Shown here one piece after another: positions 51,601 through 61,100 of a DNA stretch of 64,000 nucleotides. Position 1 is the stretch's first letter. Each line of letters begins with the position of its first letter. The notes beneath the pieces were generated by a model that made no database searches, was not told the origin of the DNA, and worked only from the letters and a program-made list of their open reading frames with translations. The translations under genes and the position numbers were made by a program. This stretch comes from Pseudohongiella nitratireducens. GTDB lineage: Bacteria > Pseudomonadota > Gammaproteobacteria > Pseudomonadales > Pseudohongiellaceae. Location of the stretch: positions 62,001 to 126,000 of the forward strand of contig NZ_LWHM01000006.1 in the NCBI RefSeq assembly GCF_001642735.1, given 5' to 3'.

Positions 51601-52839
51601 ATGAGCAAGAAGCAGCCACCCGGCTTCAACACAGCAAACCTGCATGCCGACCGTCAGGGCAAGCCGGAACATGGCGTCTTGCACAAACCAATCCACACAT
51701 CAGTGGCATTTGAGTATGACGATGCCCGTGAACTGGCGGCGGTATTCCAGGGCAAAAAAAGCGGATTTAATTACGGACGGCAACAGAACCCGACAGTCAA
51801 TGCGCTGCAGGATAAAATCACTCAAATGGAAAATGGTGTCGCCAGTGTCGCTTTTGCCACTGGCATGGCCGCGATCGGTTCCTTGATTTTTTCATTGCTG
51901 AAGGCAGGCGACCATCTGATCTCCAGCTCTTTCCTGTTTGGCAACACCAACAGTCTGCTCAATACCTTCACGAGACTGGGCATTGAGGTTACCTTTGTTG
52001 ACAGCACGGATGCCGATCAGGTTGCAGCGGCGATTCAGGAAAACACCAGACTGGTGTTCACGGAAACCATTGCCAACCCGGTCACACAAGTGGCTGACCT
52101 TGCTGGCATTGGTGCACTTTGTGCCAGCCATGGTTTGATCTATGTTGTCGACAACACCATGACATCTCCCTGGTTGTTCCGGCCAGCGACCGTCGGTGCC
52201 AACTTTGTCGTCAATTCCCTGACCAAATATATTGGCGGTCACGGCAACGCCCTGGGAGGCGTGCTGACGGATACCGGCACCTTTGACTGGGCATCTTTTG
52301 ACAATATTCTGGACACCTACAAAAAAGGTGACGCCTCTTCTTGGGGGTTAACCCAGGTGCGTAAAAAAGGCCTCAGGGATTTCGGTGCCACACTGGGCCC
52401 GGAAGCGGCTCACCACCTGGCAGTCGGATCAGAAACACTGGCACTGCGTATGGACCGAGCCTGTTTTAATGCTCAGAAACTGGCAGATTTTTTTCACGAG
52501 CACCCCTCGATAGCGAAAGTCAATTACCCAGGGCTGCTCTCGCACCCGCAACACCAGCGCGCGCGTACTTTATTTCGCCACCCCGGTGCCTTGATGAGCA
52601 TAGACCTGGATGCGTCCATTGATTGTTTTGATTTCCTCAACAACCTTGAACATGTTGTGTCTTCCAGCAACCTGGGAGATACACGAACGCTGGCCATCCC
52701 GGTCGCACATACTATTTTCTATGAAATGGGGCCAGAGCGCAGAGCTTCCATGGGCGTCAGCGACAACTTGATAAGGTTATCAGTCGGTATTGAGGACATA
52801 GATGATCTGCTGGCCGATTTTTCGCAGGCATTAAGCTGA
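51601..52839 (+). CDS. Cys/Met-metabolism PLP enzyme (cystathionine gamma-synthase / homoserine sulfhydrylase type)
   Basis: 412-residue PLP enzyme of the trans-sulfuration family (MetB/MetC/MetZ/MGL type). Motifs are NYGRQQNPTVNAL (tyrosine and arginine at the phosphate site), FATGMAAIGSL, DNTMTSPWLFRP and the PLP lysine in SLTKYIGGHG. Members join sulfur to an activated homoserine, or split such compounds; the exact reaction cannot be read from these motifs. A Rieske ferredoxin follows 33 bases downstream. Confidence 0.88.
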   Translation: MSKKQPPGFNTANLHADRQGKPEHGVLHKPIHTSVAFEYDDARELAAVFQGKKSGFNYGRQQNPTVNALQDKITQMENGVASVAFATGMAAIGSLIFSLLKAGDHLISSSFLFGNTNSLLNTFTRLGIEVTFVDSTDADQVAAAIQENTRLVFTETIANPVTQVADLAGIGALCASHGLIYVVDNTMTSPWLFRPATVGANFVVNSLTKYIGGHGNALGGVLTDTGTFDWASFDNILDTYKKGDASSWGLTQVRKKGLRDFGATLGPEAAHHLAVGSETLALRMDRACFNAQKLADFFHEHPSIAKVNYPGLLSHPQHQRARTLFRHPGALMSIDLDASIDCFDFLNNLEHVVSSSNLGDTRTLAIPVAHTIFYEMGPERRASMGVSDNLIRLSVGIEDIDDLLADFSQALS

Positions 52840-52872
52840 CAGACAGAGCTGAAAGAAAAAACAAGGAGTCAT

Positions 52873-53217
52873 ATGATTCAACTTTGCATGCTGGATGAAA
52901 TTGCTGAAGGACGGGCAAAAGGGTTTGATATCGGTAACAAAAGCCTGTTCGCTGTACGCAAAGATGATCAACTGCACGTTTATTACAACTGCTGCCCACA
53001 CCTGGGTACGCCGCTGGAATGGCTGGAAGATGAATTCCTGGACCCTGATGGCGTTTTTATACAGTGCGCAACGCACGGTGCTTTATTCAACGTCGAGGAT
53101 GGCTTGTGCGTTCACGGCCCTTGTAAAGGGAAGTCGCTGCGTCCCATACCGTTTGAGACAGGTAATGGCATGCTCATGGTCGATGAAGCGCTGATACAGT
53201 CGCTGGGGCGTATCTGA
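52873..53217 (+). CDS. Rieske-type [2Fe-2S] ferredoxin
   Basis: 114-residue soluble protein with Rieske ligands C41-x-H43 (CPHLGTPLEW) and C65-x2-H68 (CATHGALF). It has no signal peptide or membrane anchor, unlike the bc1 Rieske (petA), so it is a cytoplasmic ferredoxin like those of oxygenase or nitrite reductase small subunits. The gene lies 33 bases after the PLP enzyme gene. Its partner is unknown. Convergent with the aminotransferase. Confidence 0.9.
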   Translation: MIQLCMLDEIAEGRAKGFDIGNKSLFAVRKDDQLHVYYNCCPHLGTPLEWLEDEFLDPDGVFIQCATHGALFNVEDGLCVHGPCKGKSLRPIPFETGNGMLMVDEALIQSLGRI

Positions 53218-53235
53218 ACCCGGCCTGCAGGTTTC

Positions 53236-54453
53236 CTAGACCCTGATGGCCTGGAGAGCCTGGGTGATTTGTTCAACAGCGCTCTCCAATTCCTCCACCG
53301 GTCGGGTGTATGCAATACGCGCATACCGATTGGCCTGATTATCACCAAAGTCAGTCCCAGGCGTAATTGCCACACCGTACTGGTCCAGTATTCTGCCGCA
53401 AAAACGCTCACAGTCGTTATCGTAACGACTGATATCCACATAACAGTAAAAAGCGCCATCTGGTTGCCAGGCCAGTTCCAGGCCAGCAGACGGTAAGGCC
53501 TCGCGCAGAAAATCCCGACGCTGCCGAAACACCTGACGCTGAACTTCCAACTGATCAATGACATCACTGTCAAAGGCGCGCAGAGCGGCATATTGCGCCG
53601 GTGTCGATGCTGATATAAACAGGTTCTGCGCCAGAACAGTGGCTCTTTCCACCAGGTTCTCTGGCAACACCATCCAGCCAATACGCCACCCTGTCATGCC
53701 AAAATATTTCGAAAAGCTGTTGACGACCAGCGCCTCGGCATCAACCGTTAGCACACTGGGTAAATCTCCCATCCGCTGACAAGCCCCCTGAGAAACACGG
53801 AAATCAAGACCATGATAAATTTCATCCATCAGCAAGTGGCAGTTATGTTTTCGACACCAGCCGGCCAGGTCGTGCATCTCTTCTTTGGAAATGATTGCAC
53901 CCGTTGGGTTAACCGGTGACGCCAACCACAAACCAGCCAGGGTTGTATTCTTGTTCGAGTGATTGCCGGTTTGCAGGTGGGCATTGAGCTGCTCAATATC
54001 GGGAGCGGCTCGTCCACTTCCCGCCATAGGTAACAACGTTGTGCTGGCACCAGCCAAAGTGACAAAATTACGATTGCAGGGGTAGGATGGATCTGGCATC
54101 AATACTTCATCGCCAGGCGATAATAATAGCTGCGACAGCAACACTAACGCCCCACTGGCGCCCGGTGTAATAATAATCCGCGACGGGTCGACCGTGACAC
54201 CATGGTGCGCCGCATAAAATGCGGCGATACGTTCACGAAGCTCCGGTAAACCTGTAGCACCGGTATAGGCTGTTTGACCTGATTGCAAGGCAGCTATACC
54301 CGCCGCCCTGATTGCTTCACAGGTACCAAAATCCGGCTCACCCACTTCCAGGTGAATAACAGGCAGCCCTGCCGCTTCTCTTGCCTGGGCCCGAGCCATG
54401 ACATCCATCACCCTGAAAGGGTTGACCCTTTTCGCTCGGTTCGCTATGCGCAT
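53236..54453 (-). CDS. Class I/II aminotransferase
   Basis: 405-residue fold-type I PLP aminotransferase. Motifs are VIHLEVGEPDFGT, YTGATGLPELRERIA, ITPGASGALVLL, the aspartate in LLMDEIYHGLDF, and the PLP lysine in NSFSKYFGMTGWRIGWM. It fits the aspartate/aromatic/methionine aminotransferase subgroup, but the amino-acid specificity is uncertain. The gene is isolated between the Rieske gene (convergent) and dksA (divergent). Confidence 0.9.
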   Translation of the reverse strand: MRIANRAKRVNPFRVMDVMARAQAREAAGLPVIHLEVGEPDFGTCEAIRAAGIAALQSGQTAYTGATGLPELRERIAAFYAAHHGVTVDPSRIIITPGASGALVLLSQLLLSPGDEVLMPDPSYPCNRNFVTLAGASTTLLPMAGSGRAAPDIEQLNAHLQTGNHSNKNTTLAGLWLASPVNPTGAIISKEEMHDLAGWCRKHNCHLLMDEIYHGLDFRVSQGACQRMGDLPSVLTVDAEALVVNSFSKYFGMTGWRIGWMVLPENLVERATVLAQNLFISASTPAQYAALRAFDSDVIDQLEVQRQVFRQRRDFLREALPSAGLELAWQPDGAFYCYVDISRYDNDCERFCGRILDQYGVAITPGTDFGDNQANRYARIAYTRPVEELESAVEQITQALQAIRV

Positions 54454-54609
54454 TATTAAACTACCTTTAATTCAACAACTTAGATTTGAGAACCAAATAC
54501 CAGAGCGCAACATAACATTTTTTCTAGCGTGCGCGTAAATTATCTGGTAGCTTACTGCGCTTGCCGAGACGGACACATAAATGCCAAACTCTGGCGATGC
54601 TGGCTCGGA

Positions 54610-54636
54610 TTGACATTTGTAAGCAGGCACGCAGGA
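54610..54636 (+). promoter_or_regulatory. Possible dksA promoter
   Basis: A perfect TTGACA (54610-54615) is followed, at 16 bases, by CAGGAT, only a fair -10. It would give a leader of about 100 bases before dksA. The rest of the 290-base aminotransferase-dksA gap shows no other feature. Confidence 0.35.
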
Positions 54637-54740
54637 TTGTGCCGCAGTTGAAGAGTCAAAATTCTGTGACAAACAAGGCATATTATTGCCGCTTTTCACA
54701 GAGTTCCGTAAACCCTGGAGGGTAAGAGGCCTGGTTAACC

Positions 54741-55193
54741 ATGTCCAAGAAGCAAGACATTCCTGTCACTGACAGCGCATCTGTACTGAAAAATTTCACG
54801 CCTTATAAAGCCAAAAAAGGCGAAGAATATATGAACGAAGCGCAAAAGGAGCACTTCAAGCTCATTTTGCGCACCTGGCGTAACCAGTTAATGGAAGAAG
54901 TCGACCGTACGGTACACCACCTGCAGGACGACGCTGCCAATTACCCGGACCCAGCCGACAGAGCCACACAGGAAGAAGAGTTCAGCCTTGAGTTGCGTAC
55001 CCGCGACAGAGAACGCAAGCTAATCAAAAAAATCGATTCCACTATCGAAAAGATTGCTCAGGATGACTACGGTTACTGCGAGTCATGTGGCATCGAAATT
55101 GGCATCCGACGACTTGAAGCACGCCCGACTGCTGATAAATGCATCGACTGCAAAACGCTAGACGAAATCCGCGAAAAGCAGTGGGGCGCCTGA
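54741..55193 (+). CDS. dksA: RNA polymerase-binding transcription factor DksA
   Basis: 150-residue ppGpp partner that acts through the polymerase secondary channel. It has the coiled coil with the acidic tip D70-PAD73 ([11 protein letters not shown]) and a zinc finger with C113, C116, C134 and C137. The same length as E. coli DksA (151). It opens the dksA-gluQ-cbrX-cbrA-cbrB block. Confidence 0.97.
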   Translation: MSKKQDIPVTDSASVLKNFTPYKAKKGEEYMNEAQKEHFKLILRTWRNQLMEEVDRTVHHLQDDAANYPDPADRATQEEEFSLELRTRDRERKLIKKIDSTIEKIAQDDYGYCESCGIEIGIRRLEARPTADKCIDCKTLDEIREKQWGA

Positions 55194-55214
55194 TAAGCGC
55201 ATTCCGGCTTGGCG

Positions 55215-56126
55215 ATGAGTGTTGATAAAACCTATACAGGTCGTTTCGCACCATCGCCCAGTGGGCCGCTGCATTTTGGTTCTTTGCTCGCAGCACTGGC
55301 CAGCTTTCTCGATGCCAGGTCCCGGCAAGGAACCTGGCTGGTTCGCATGGAAGACCTCGATCCTGCCAGAGAACCTCCTGGCACGGCTGACCTTATACTT
55401 CACACGCTCGAAGCCTTTCACTTGTACTGGGATGGCGATGTTGTCTATCAGAGCCAGCGACAGGCTGCTTACGATGAAGCAATTGCTGCACTGACCGGGC
55501 AACGCCTGTGTTTTCACTGCGCCTGCCCAAGGCAGCGTATCCGTGAGCTAAAGGGAGTTTATGACAGTCACTGCCGCACAATGAACCTGCCTGACCAGGG
55601 TAATGCATTGCGATTGCGAGTGACCGATCAATGCATCAGCTTCGAAGACGCAATCCAGGGCTCGTATCAACAAAATTTGCAACAGGCCTGCGGCGATTTT
55701 GTGATCAGGCGCCGGGATCGATTAACCGCTTATCAGCTAGCGGTTGTCGTTGATGATGCCTGGCAGGATATCACGCACGTTGTCAGAGGCGTCGACTTGC
55801 TGGACTCAACCCCAAGGCAGATTTACCTGCAATCGCAACTGGGCTTCCCAATACCGCATTATGCCCATATTCCCGTTGCCGTTAATCGCCTGGGGCAGAA
55901 ACTGAGCAAACAACACTTTGCCCCGGCTTTGCCCGAAAACCAGATCAACCGCTGTTTAACAGAGGCACTGATGGCTTTGGGGCATCCGCCACCGCATGAC
56001 ATCGCCAATGACACTACTGATCATATCCTGACATGGGCAATTCATCACTGGGATGTGCAGAAGGTACCTAAATTGGATACTATCCCCGTTTCATCTGACT
56101 TAGCTGACCTTCAGCAAGAGGGCTGA
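55215..56126 (+). CDS. gluQ: Glutamyl-Q tRNA(Asp) synthetase
   Basis: Truncated glutamyl-tRNA synthetase paralogue that attaches glutamate to queuosine in tRNA(Asp). The 303-residue protein has the HIGH-type motif PSGPLHFGSL, MEDLDPAR, the zinc-site cysteines in FHCACPRQR and YDSHCR, and a KMSK-like KLSKQH. It lacks the anticodon-binding domain, as expected. A TTG at 55209 is possible, but the ATG at 55215 is preferred. The tandem arrangement with dksA is conserved in proteobacteria. Confidence 0.94.
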   Translation: MSVDKTYTGRFAPSPSGPLHFGSLLAALASFLDARSRQGTWLVRMEDLDPAREPPGTADLILHTLEAFHLYWDGDVVYQSQRQAAYDEAIAALTGQRLCFHCACPRQRIRELKGVYDSHCRTMNLPDQGNALRLRVTDQCISFEDAIQGSYQQNLQQACGDFVIRRRDRLTAYQLAVVVDDAWQDITHVVRGVDLLDSTPRQIYLQSQLGFPIPHYAHIPVAVNRLGQKLSKQHFAPALPENQINRCLTEALMALGHPPPHDIANDTTDHILTWAIHHWDVQKVPKLDTIPVSSDLADLQQEG

Positions 56127-56131
56127 CAGCC

Positions 56132-56308
56132 ATGTACATCCCACCATCGACATTGATGATGCTGACATTCTCGTATCTCATTTTCCTGCTCAGCATGGAC
56201 TGGGCACTGGCCGTCGATGGCGCCTGGTATCGTCCCTTTGTTATATGTATCAGCGTCATAGCAGTTGCCGCATGGGCATACCGGGAGAACAATTCAGATG
56301 AACTTTGA
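56132..56308 (+). CDS. cbrX: Small membrane protein, CbrX-like
   Basis: A 58-residue frame beginning MYIPPSTLMMLTFSYLIFLL, with two hydrophobic segments (about 10-21 and 35-49). It starts 5 bases after gluQ and its last 11 bases overlap the cbrA start, so cbrA is probably translated through it. In Pseudomonas a comparable small gene, cbrX, overlaps cbrA and couples its translation; size, position and overlap agree here. I did not compare sequences, so homology is inferred from position. Confidence 0.8.
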   Translation: MYIPPSTLMMLTFSYLIFLLSMDWALAVDGAWYRPFVICISVIAVAAWAYRENNSDEL

Positions 56309-59252
56309 ATTAAGTACCATTTTTGCCGTTGGTGCCGGCTACCTTTGTGTACTGTTCGCTATCGCTTACATCACAGACCGTGGCTGGATTCCAGAAAAAG
56401 TGGTCCACCACCCTGTTGTCTATGTGCTTTCGTTAGGGGTATTTGCCAGCGTCTGGTCTTATTATGCATCGACTGGCAGCGCTTACCGTGACGGCTTTGG
56501 TTATCTGGCGCCCTTTATCGGCATATCGCTGGCTTTTCTGTTGTCGCCACTATTGCTGCGCCCGATTCTGAACCTGACCAAAAACTTCCAGTTAAGCTCT
56601 CTGGCTGACCTGTTGGCATTTCGCTATCGCAGTCCGTGGGCAGGCACAATCACCACCCTGGTCATGCTGATGGGCGTTATGCCGCTGCTGTCGCTACAAA
56701 TCCAGGCCGTTGCCAACACCGTTCGACTGCTGGCGCCAGACTCCTCAGAAACCATCATGGCAGTGGTTTTCTGTATCATGATTACGCTGTTCTCCATATT
56801 CTTTGGTACCGGAAAAGGCTCAGGCCGGGAACGGCATGAAGGACTGGTCGTCACCATTGCTTTTGAGTCTGTGGTGAAGTTGCTGGCCTTGTTGGTCCTG
56901 GGCTTTTTTGCAGTATACAAAGGCTTTGGCGGCTTTGCCGAAATGGAAGCCTGGCTCAATACACAGCCAGAGTTACTACAGCGCCTCAAAGAACCAGCTC
57001 CACCTGGCACCTACCACGTGACGGCACTGATTTTCTTTACCGCAGCCGTGGCAACCCCGCACATGTTTTATATTATCTTCCATGAAAACAACCACCCGCG
57101 AGCACTGAACACTGCCAGCTGGGGACTGCCCTTTTACTTTCTGCTGCTGGGTCTGCCGGTGTTACCTATCTTATGGGCTGCACTCAGCATCAACAGTCAG
57201 TTTGCCATTGAGTATTTCCAGATCACACTGGGATATGACCTTGGAGCACCGGTATTTTCCTTGATTGGTTTTATTGGTGGCTTGTCAGCAGCCAGTGGCC
57301 TGATGATTGTTATCACCCTGTCGCTCTCCACCATGTGCCTGAACCACTTGATTCTGCCCATCTGGCAACCCACTGCCCGACAGGACATTTACCGCTGGCT
57401 GTTATGGAAAAGACGACTGCTGATCGCAGCACTTATCTGGGGCGGCTTTCTCTTCTATTATCTGCCTAACGACAGTCAGAATATCCGGGCTGTCAGCAAC
57501 ATTGGTCTGATCGGCAGCCTGCAGTTTCTGCCTGCGATAATCGCTCTGCTGTATTGGCCACGTGGTAATAAGGTCGGATTTATGTCGGGGCTGGCAGTCG
57601 GCACCAGCATCTGGCTAATATTCCTGTTCCTGCCAGTATCCAGTGGCATTGACCTGATACCGGCCTGGGACCTGAGCACACGCGAGGTGAGTGCGATCTC
57701 ACTGCTGTGCAACGTACTGACCTTCATGGTCGTATCATTCCTGTCACAAAGCTCCAATGAAGAGCGTATTTCTGCTGACATCTGCTCTGTCGACAACCTC
57801 CGCCGACAACACCGTGCCCGCCTGACGGCAGGCTCTCCGGAAGAGTTCATTCGCCAGCTAACCAAACCCCTGGGGGAAAGAACAGCGACCCGCGAGGTCA
57901 TGCAGGCGCTTCGCGACCTGAATATGGAAAGTAATGATCACCGCCCCAAGTCGTTACGCCTGTTGCGTGGACGTCTGGAGGCGAACCTGTCAGGACTGCT
58001 TGGCCCGGCCATTGCCCATGACCTGATCGACCGGTTTCTGCCGTATACCGCAGACAGCGAACCAGGCGCTTCAGACCTGGCAGCAATCGAAACCCGAATC
58101 GAAGCCTACCGCAGTAACCTGTCCGGTATGGCTGCCGACCTGGACAACCTGCGACGTTACCACCGGCAAATTTTGTTGGACCTGCCCCTGGGTGTCTGCT
58201 CATTAGGCCCGGATGACCAGATAATCATGTGGAACCATGCGATGGCAGACATGACCGGTACACCCAGTGATGAAGCAGCGGGACTCCATCTGTCGGAGAT
58301 CGGAGAACCCTGGCACAGCATGTTATACAAATTCCGTGACAACGATGCGCCGCATCAGCACAAAGTCACCGTAAACATCAAAGGCAACAAACGCTTTATC
58401 AGCCTGCACAAAGCTGTCATTGAAAAATCGGACAGCCCAAGGGTTCGACATGATGGCGTGATCATCCTGCTTGAGGATCTGACGGACACAGAGTTACTGG
58501 AAGAAGAACTGGCTCACAGCGAGCGACTCGCATCTATCGGACGCCTCGCAGCCGGGGTCGCTCACGAAATCGGTAACCCTATCACCGGAATCGCTTGCCT
58601 GGCACAGAATATCCGCGATGAAACCAGCAACGATGAATTGCGCAATATGGCTCGGCAAATCATTGAGCAGACTGACCGCACATCACGTATTGTGCAGTCC
58701 CTGGTCAATTTCGCCCACAGCGGCTCCAACAACCGCTCCGAACAGAGAATGGAAGTGGTTCACGTAGCTGAGTGCATTGATGAAGCAATCACACTCGTCA
58801 AGCTGAACAGGAAAGGCAAACACATGCAGTTTGATGTACAGTGTGAGGCGAATGCCAGGCTGAAAGGTGATTCACAGCAACTCCTGCAGATCCTGGTCAA
58901 TCTAATCAACAATGCCCGCGACGCCAGCCCGGAAGAAAGCACAATAACAATACAGTGCGAACATATCGCTGCCTCCGTACAGGTGTCTGTCAGCGATGAG
59001 GGCAGCGGTATTCCGGAAACTATCAGGGATCGGGTGTTTGAACCTTTTTTCACAACAAAGGAACCAGGCGAAGGAACAGGCCTGGGCCTTTCATTAGTGT
59101 ACAGCCTGGTTGAAAACCTTAATGGACATATTGATATAATGCTGGCTTCTGAACGGAAGCAGAATCCGGGCACACGCGTTACCCTGAGCTTCCCTGCCTA
59201 TGAAGCAAAGGAAGATGACAGTGTTTTACGCGACTCCCCTGAGAAGGCTTAG
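56298..59252 (+). CDS. cbrA: Sensor histidine kinase CbrA (SSS transporter fused to PAS and kinase)
   Basis: Membrane sensor of carbon and nitrogen state. The 984-residue protein (Pseudomonas CbrA is about 983) has a sodium/solute-symporter domain with about thirteen membrane segments (residues 1-490), a linker, a PAS-like domain (about 600-690: DLPLGVCSLGPDDQIIMWNHAM), a phospho-acceptor motif with H756 in AAGVAHEIGNP, and a GHKL ATPase domain with LVNLINNARDAS, DEGSGIP and GTGLGLSLVY. The frame runs in from 56265, but the ATG at 56298 is chosen for GGGAG before it, the family N-terminus and overlap with cbrX. CbrB follows after 40 bases. Confidence 0.93.
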   Translation: MNFELSTIFAVGAGYLCVLFAIAYITDRGWIPEKVVHHPVVYVLSLGVFASVWSYYASTGSAYRDGFGYLAPFIGISLAFLLSPLLLRPILNLTKNFQLSSLADLLAFRYRSPWAGTITTLVMLMGVMPLLSLQIQAVANTVRLLAPDSSETIMAVVFCIMITLFSIFFGTGKGSGRERHEGLVVTIAFESVVKLLALLVLGFFAVYKGFGGFAEMEAWLNTQPELLQRLKEPAPPGTYHVTALIFFTAAVATPHMFYIIFHENNHPRALNTASWGLPFYFLLLGLPVLPILWAALSINSQFAIEYFQITLGYDLGAPVFSLIGFIGGLSAASGLMIVITLSLSTMCLNHLILPIWQPTARQDIYRWLLWKRRLLIAALIWGGFLFYYLPNDSQNIRAVSNIGLIGSLQFLPAIIALLYWPRGNKVGFMSGLAVGTSIWLIFLFLPVSSGIDLIPAWDLSTREVSAISLLCNVLTFMVVSFLSQSSNEERISADICSVDNLRRQHRARLTAGSPEEFIRQLTKPLGERTATREVMQALRDLNMESNDHRPKSLRLLRGRLEANLSGLLGPAIAHDLIDRFLPYTADSEPGASDLAAIETRIEAYRSNLSGMAADLDNLRRYHRQILLDLPLGVCSLGPDDQIIMWNHAMADMTGTPSDEAAGLHLSEIGEPWHSMLYKFRDNDAPHQHKVTVNIKGNKRFISLHKAVIEKSDSPRVRHDGVIILLEDLTDTELLEEELAHSERLASIGRLAAGVAHEIGNPITGIACLAQNIRDETSNDELRNMARQIIEQTDRTSRIVQSLVNFAHSGSNNRSEQRMEVVHVAECIDEAITLVKLNRKGKHMQFDVQCEANARLKGDSQQLLQILVNLINNARDASPEESTITIQCEHIAASVQVSVSDEGSGIPETIRDRVFEPFFTTKEPGEGTGLGLSLVYSLVENLNGHIDIMLASERKQNPGTRVTLSFPAYEAKEDDSVLRDSPEKA

Positions 59253-59292
59253 CCTGAGTCTGAAAAATTGATCTGATGTTGCAGAGTATATT

Positions 59293-60708
59293 ATGACGGT
59301 ACCGCATAGAGTTCTGGTAGTTGAAGATGAACAAGTGATTCGCACGGCCCTGCGCCGGTTGCTCGAGCGTCATGATTACGTGGTCAGTGAAGCCGGTTCG
59401 GTCAAAGATGCTGCAGCGATTTTAAAGAAAGAGACTTTCGATATCATCGTCAGCGACCTGAGACTACCGGGTGCGCCGGGTACTGATATTATCAAGGAAA
59501 CGCGGACGCCGGTGCTGATCATGACAAGCTACTCAAGCTTGCGCTCGGCCATTGATGCCATGAAGCTGGGAGCGGTTGATTACATCCCCAAACCCTTTGA
59601 ACACGAAGAAATGCTTCAGGCTGTCGCCCGCATCATCGAAGATCATGCATCAAAGGCTAAGGAAGCAAGGCCCTCAGACAGCGCACCAGCAACCGCGCCG
59701 CACGATTTACCTGATGAGCCGCCCGTACCTGGCATGATTGGCAGCTGTCCGCAAATGATGGAGCTGTTTCGCCGAATCCGTAAAGTCGCCATGACCAACT
59801 CCACCGTTTTGATCAATGGCGAATCCGGTACCGGCAAGGAACTGGTGGCACGTGCAATCCACGACCTCAGTGACCGCCGCGAAGAAGAGATGATTTCTGT
59901 CAATTGTGCCGCCATTCCCGAAAACCTCATCGAATCGGAACTGTTCGGCCATGAAAAGGGCGCCTTTACCGGAGCAACAGCCAACAGAACCGGCCTGGTC
60001 GAAGCTGCCAACAACAGCACGTTATTCCTGGATGAGATCGGAGAATTACCCCTGGATGCACAGGCTCGCCTGTTACGCGTCCTGCAGGAGAGCGAAATAC
60101 GTAAAGTCGGCTCAGTGCAGTCAAGAAAAGTCGATGTGCGTCTGGTTGCCGCCACTCACCGGGACCTGAAACAGCTGGTCATCGATGGTGACTTTCGTGA
60201 AGACCTGTATTACCGGATCAATGTTATGGCACTGCTGTTACCACCTCTGAAAGAACGCGGTAACGACATACTGGAACTGGCTGACGCGATACTTGAGCGC
60301 ACCTGTAAGCGCCTGAAATCACCATTGCTGAACTTTACAGAGGGCGCGACACAGGCCATTTCCACCTATCCGTGGCCAGGTAATGTGCGAGAGCTGGAAA
60401 ACGCCATTGAAAGAGCCGTGGTTCTGGCTGAAAGCGATAAAATTGGTCCGGAGCTACTCGCCATCGACCTGAATAACAAAAAAACCATTCGACCGCTGAC
60501 TGAACGGGATCAGACCAGCGCTGAATCACTCGAGGCCAGCGTCCCTTCAGAAGAGCTATCATTAGAAGATTACTTCCAGAAATTTGTATTGGAACATCAG
60601 GATCAAATGAACGAAACCCAGTTGGCAAAGAAGCTGGGGATCAGCCGCAAATGTCTCTGGGAAAGACGTCAACGATTTGGTCTGCCGCGAAAGAAAAAAC
60701 AGGCATAA
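59293..60708 (+). CDS. cbrB: Response regulator CbrB (sigma-54 activator)
   Basis: NtrC-family regulator: receiver domain (1-120, phosphorylated D55 in VSDLRLPG), AAA+ domain with Walker A GESGTGKE (176-183), the sigma-54-contact loop GAFTGA (from 223), LFLDEIGELP and the R-finger region, and a C-terminal Fis-type HTH (NETQLAKKLGISRKCLWERR). Pairs with CbrA. Its likely target, a sigma-54 promoter with GG-N10-GC spacing, starts 122 bases past its own stop. RpoN is also encoded in this window. Confidence 0.94.
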   Translation: MTVPHRVLVVEDEQVIRTALRRLLERHDYVVSEAGSVKDAAAILKKETFDIIVSDLRLPGAPGTDIIKETRTPVLIMTSYSSLRSAIDAMKLGAVDYIPKPFEHEEMLQAVARIIEDHASKAKEARPSDSAPATAPHDLPDEPPVPGMIGSCPQMMELFRRIRKVAMTNSTVLINGESGTGKELVARAIHDLSDRREEEMISVNCAAIPENLIESELFGHEKGAFTGATANRTGLVEAANNSTLFLDEIGELPLDAQARLLRVLQESEIRKVGSVQSRKVDVRLVAATHRDLKQLVIDGDFREDLYYRINVMALLLPPLKERGNDILELADAILERTCKRLKSPLLNFTEGATQAISTYPWPGNVRELENAIERAVVLAESDKIGPELLAIDLNNKKTIRPLTERDQTSAESLEASVPSEELSLEDYFQKFVLEHQDQMNETQLAKKLGISRKCLWERRQRFGLPRKKKQA

Positions 60709-60710
60709 AC

Positions 60711-60849
60711 TGTTACCGATACCCATCTACCCATAACTATAGGGCAATTTGGTAACACATTAGACAAATGGCCTAGTTTAAATGGACTAGTAAAAACACT
60801 AAGTTACTGTTAATAAACAATTTACTAATTCTGGCACGGTAAGTGCATT
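60711..60849 (+). promoter_or_regulatory. Sigma-54 promoter with probable CbrB sites
   Basis: TGGCACGGTAAGTGCA (60832-60847) has the invariant GG (60833-60834) and GC (60845-60846) exactly ten bases apart, differing from the sigma-54 consensus by one base. Upstream are TGTTACC (60711-60717) and GGTAACA (60751-60757), an inverted pair of the kind bound by CbrB in Pseudomonas, and an isolated GTTAC at 60813. A CTAGT-N8-ACTAG palindrome (60773-60790) lies between. Start expected near 60858. Confidence 0.75.
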
Positions 60850-60857
60850 ATATACGT

Positions 60858-61100
60858 TCAATAACAATAACAAGACACAATAAAAATAACCTCTGATAAT
60901 AAAAACAATGGCATCCAACGTCGGTGCACAAAAAAAATAACAATAACCAATCAGGCGCATAGAACAGACCGGGACTTCCGGCAACTATGAACACTGTATA
61001 TTAGCAAGGCACTTAATGTGGTGCCGCCCAAACAAAAACAACAATATATAACAATAAAAACAATACATACCTTCCTTGCGGGGGGGTCGAGTCACCCCCC
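60858..61100 (+). ncRNA. crcZ: Probable CrcZ-like small RNA (Hfq/Crc decoy)
   Basis: No protein gene lies between cbrB and pcnB. Downstream of the sigma-54 promoter are five A-rich, T-poor tracts with AAnAAnAA motifs: 60860-60874, 60875-60890, 60896-60910, 60928-60950 and 61029-61066. Such tracts in Pseudomonas CrcZ bind Hfq with Crc and relieve catabolite repression. A GGGGGGT/ACCCCCC hairpin (61081-61100) is a plausible 3' end but lacks a T run, so the end is uncertain; RNA may extend toward pcnB. Identity is inferred from position, promoter and motif content, not from alignment. Confidence 0.65.
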
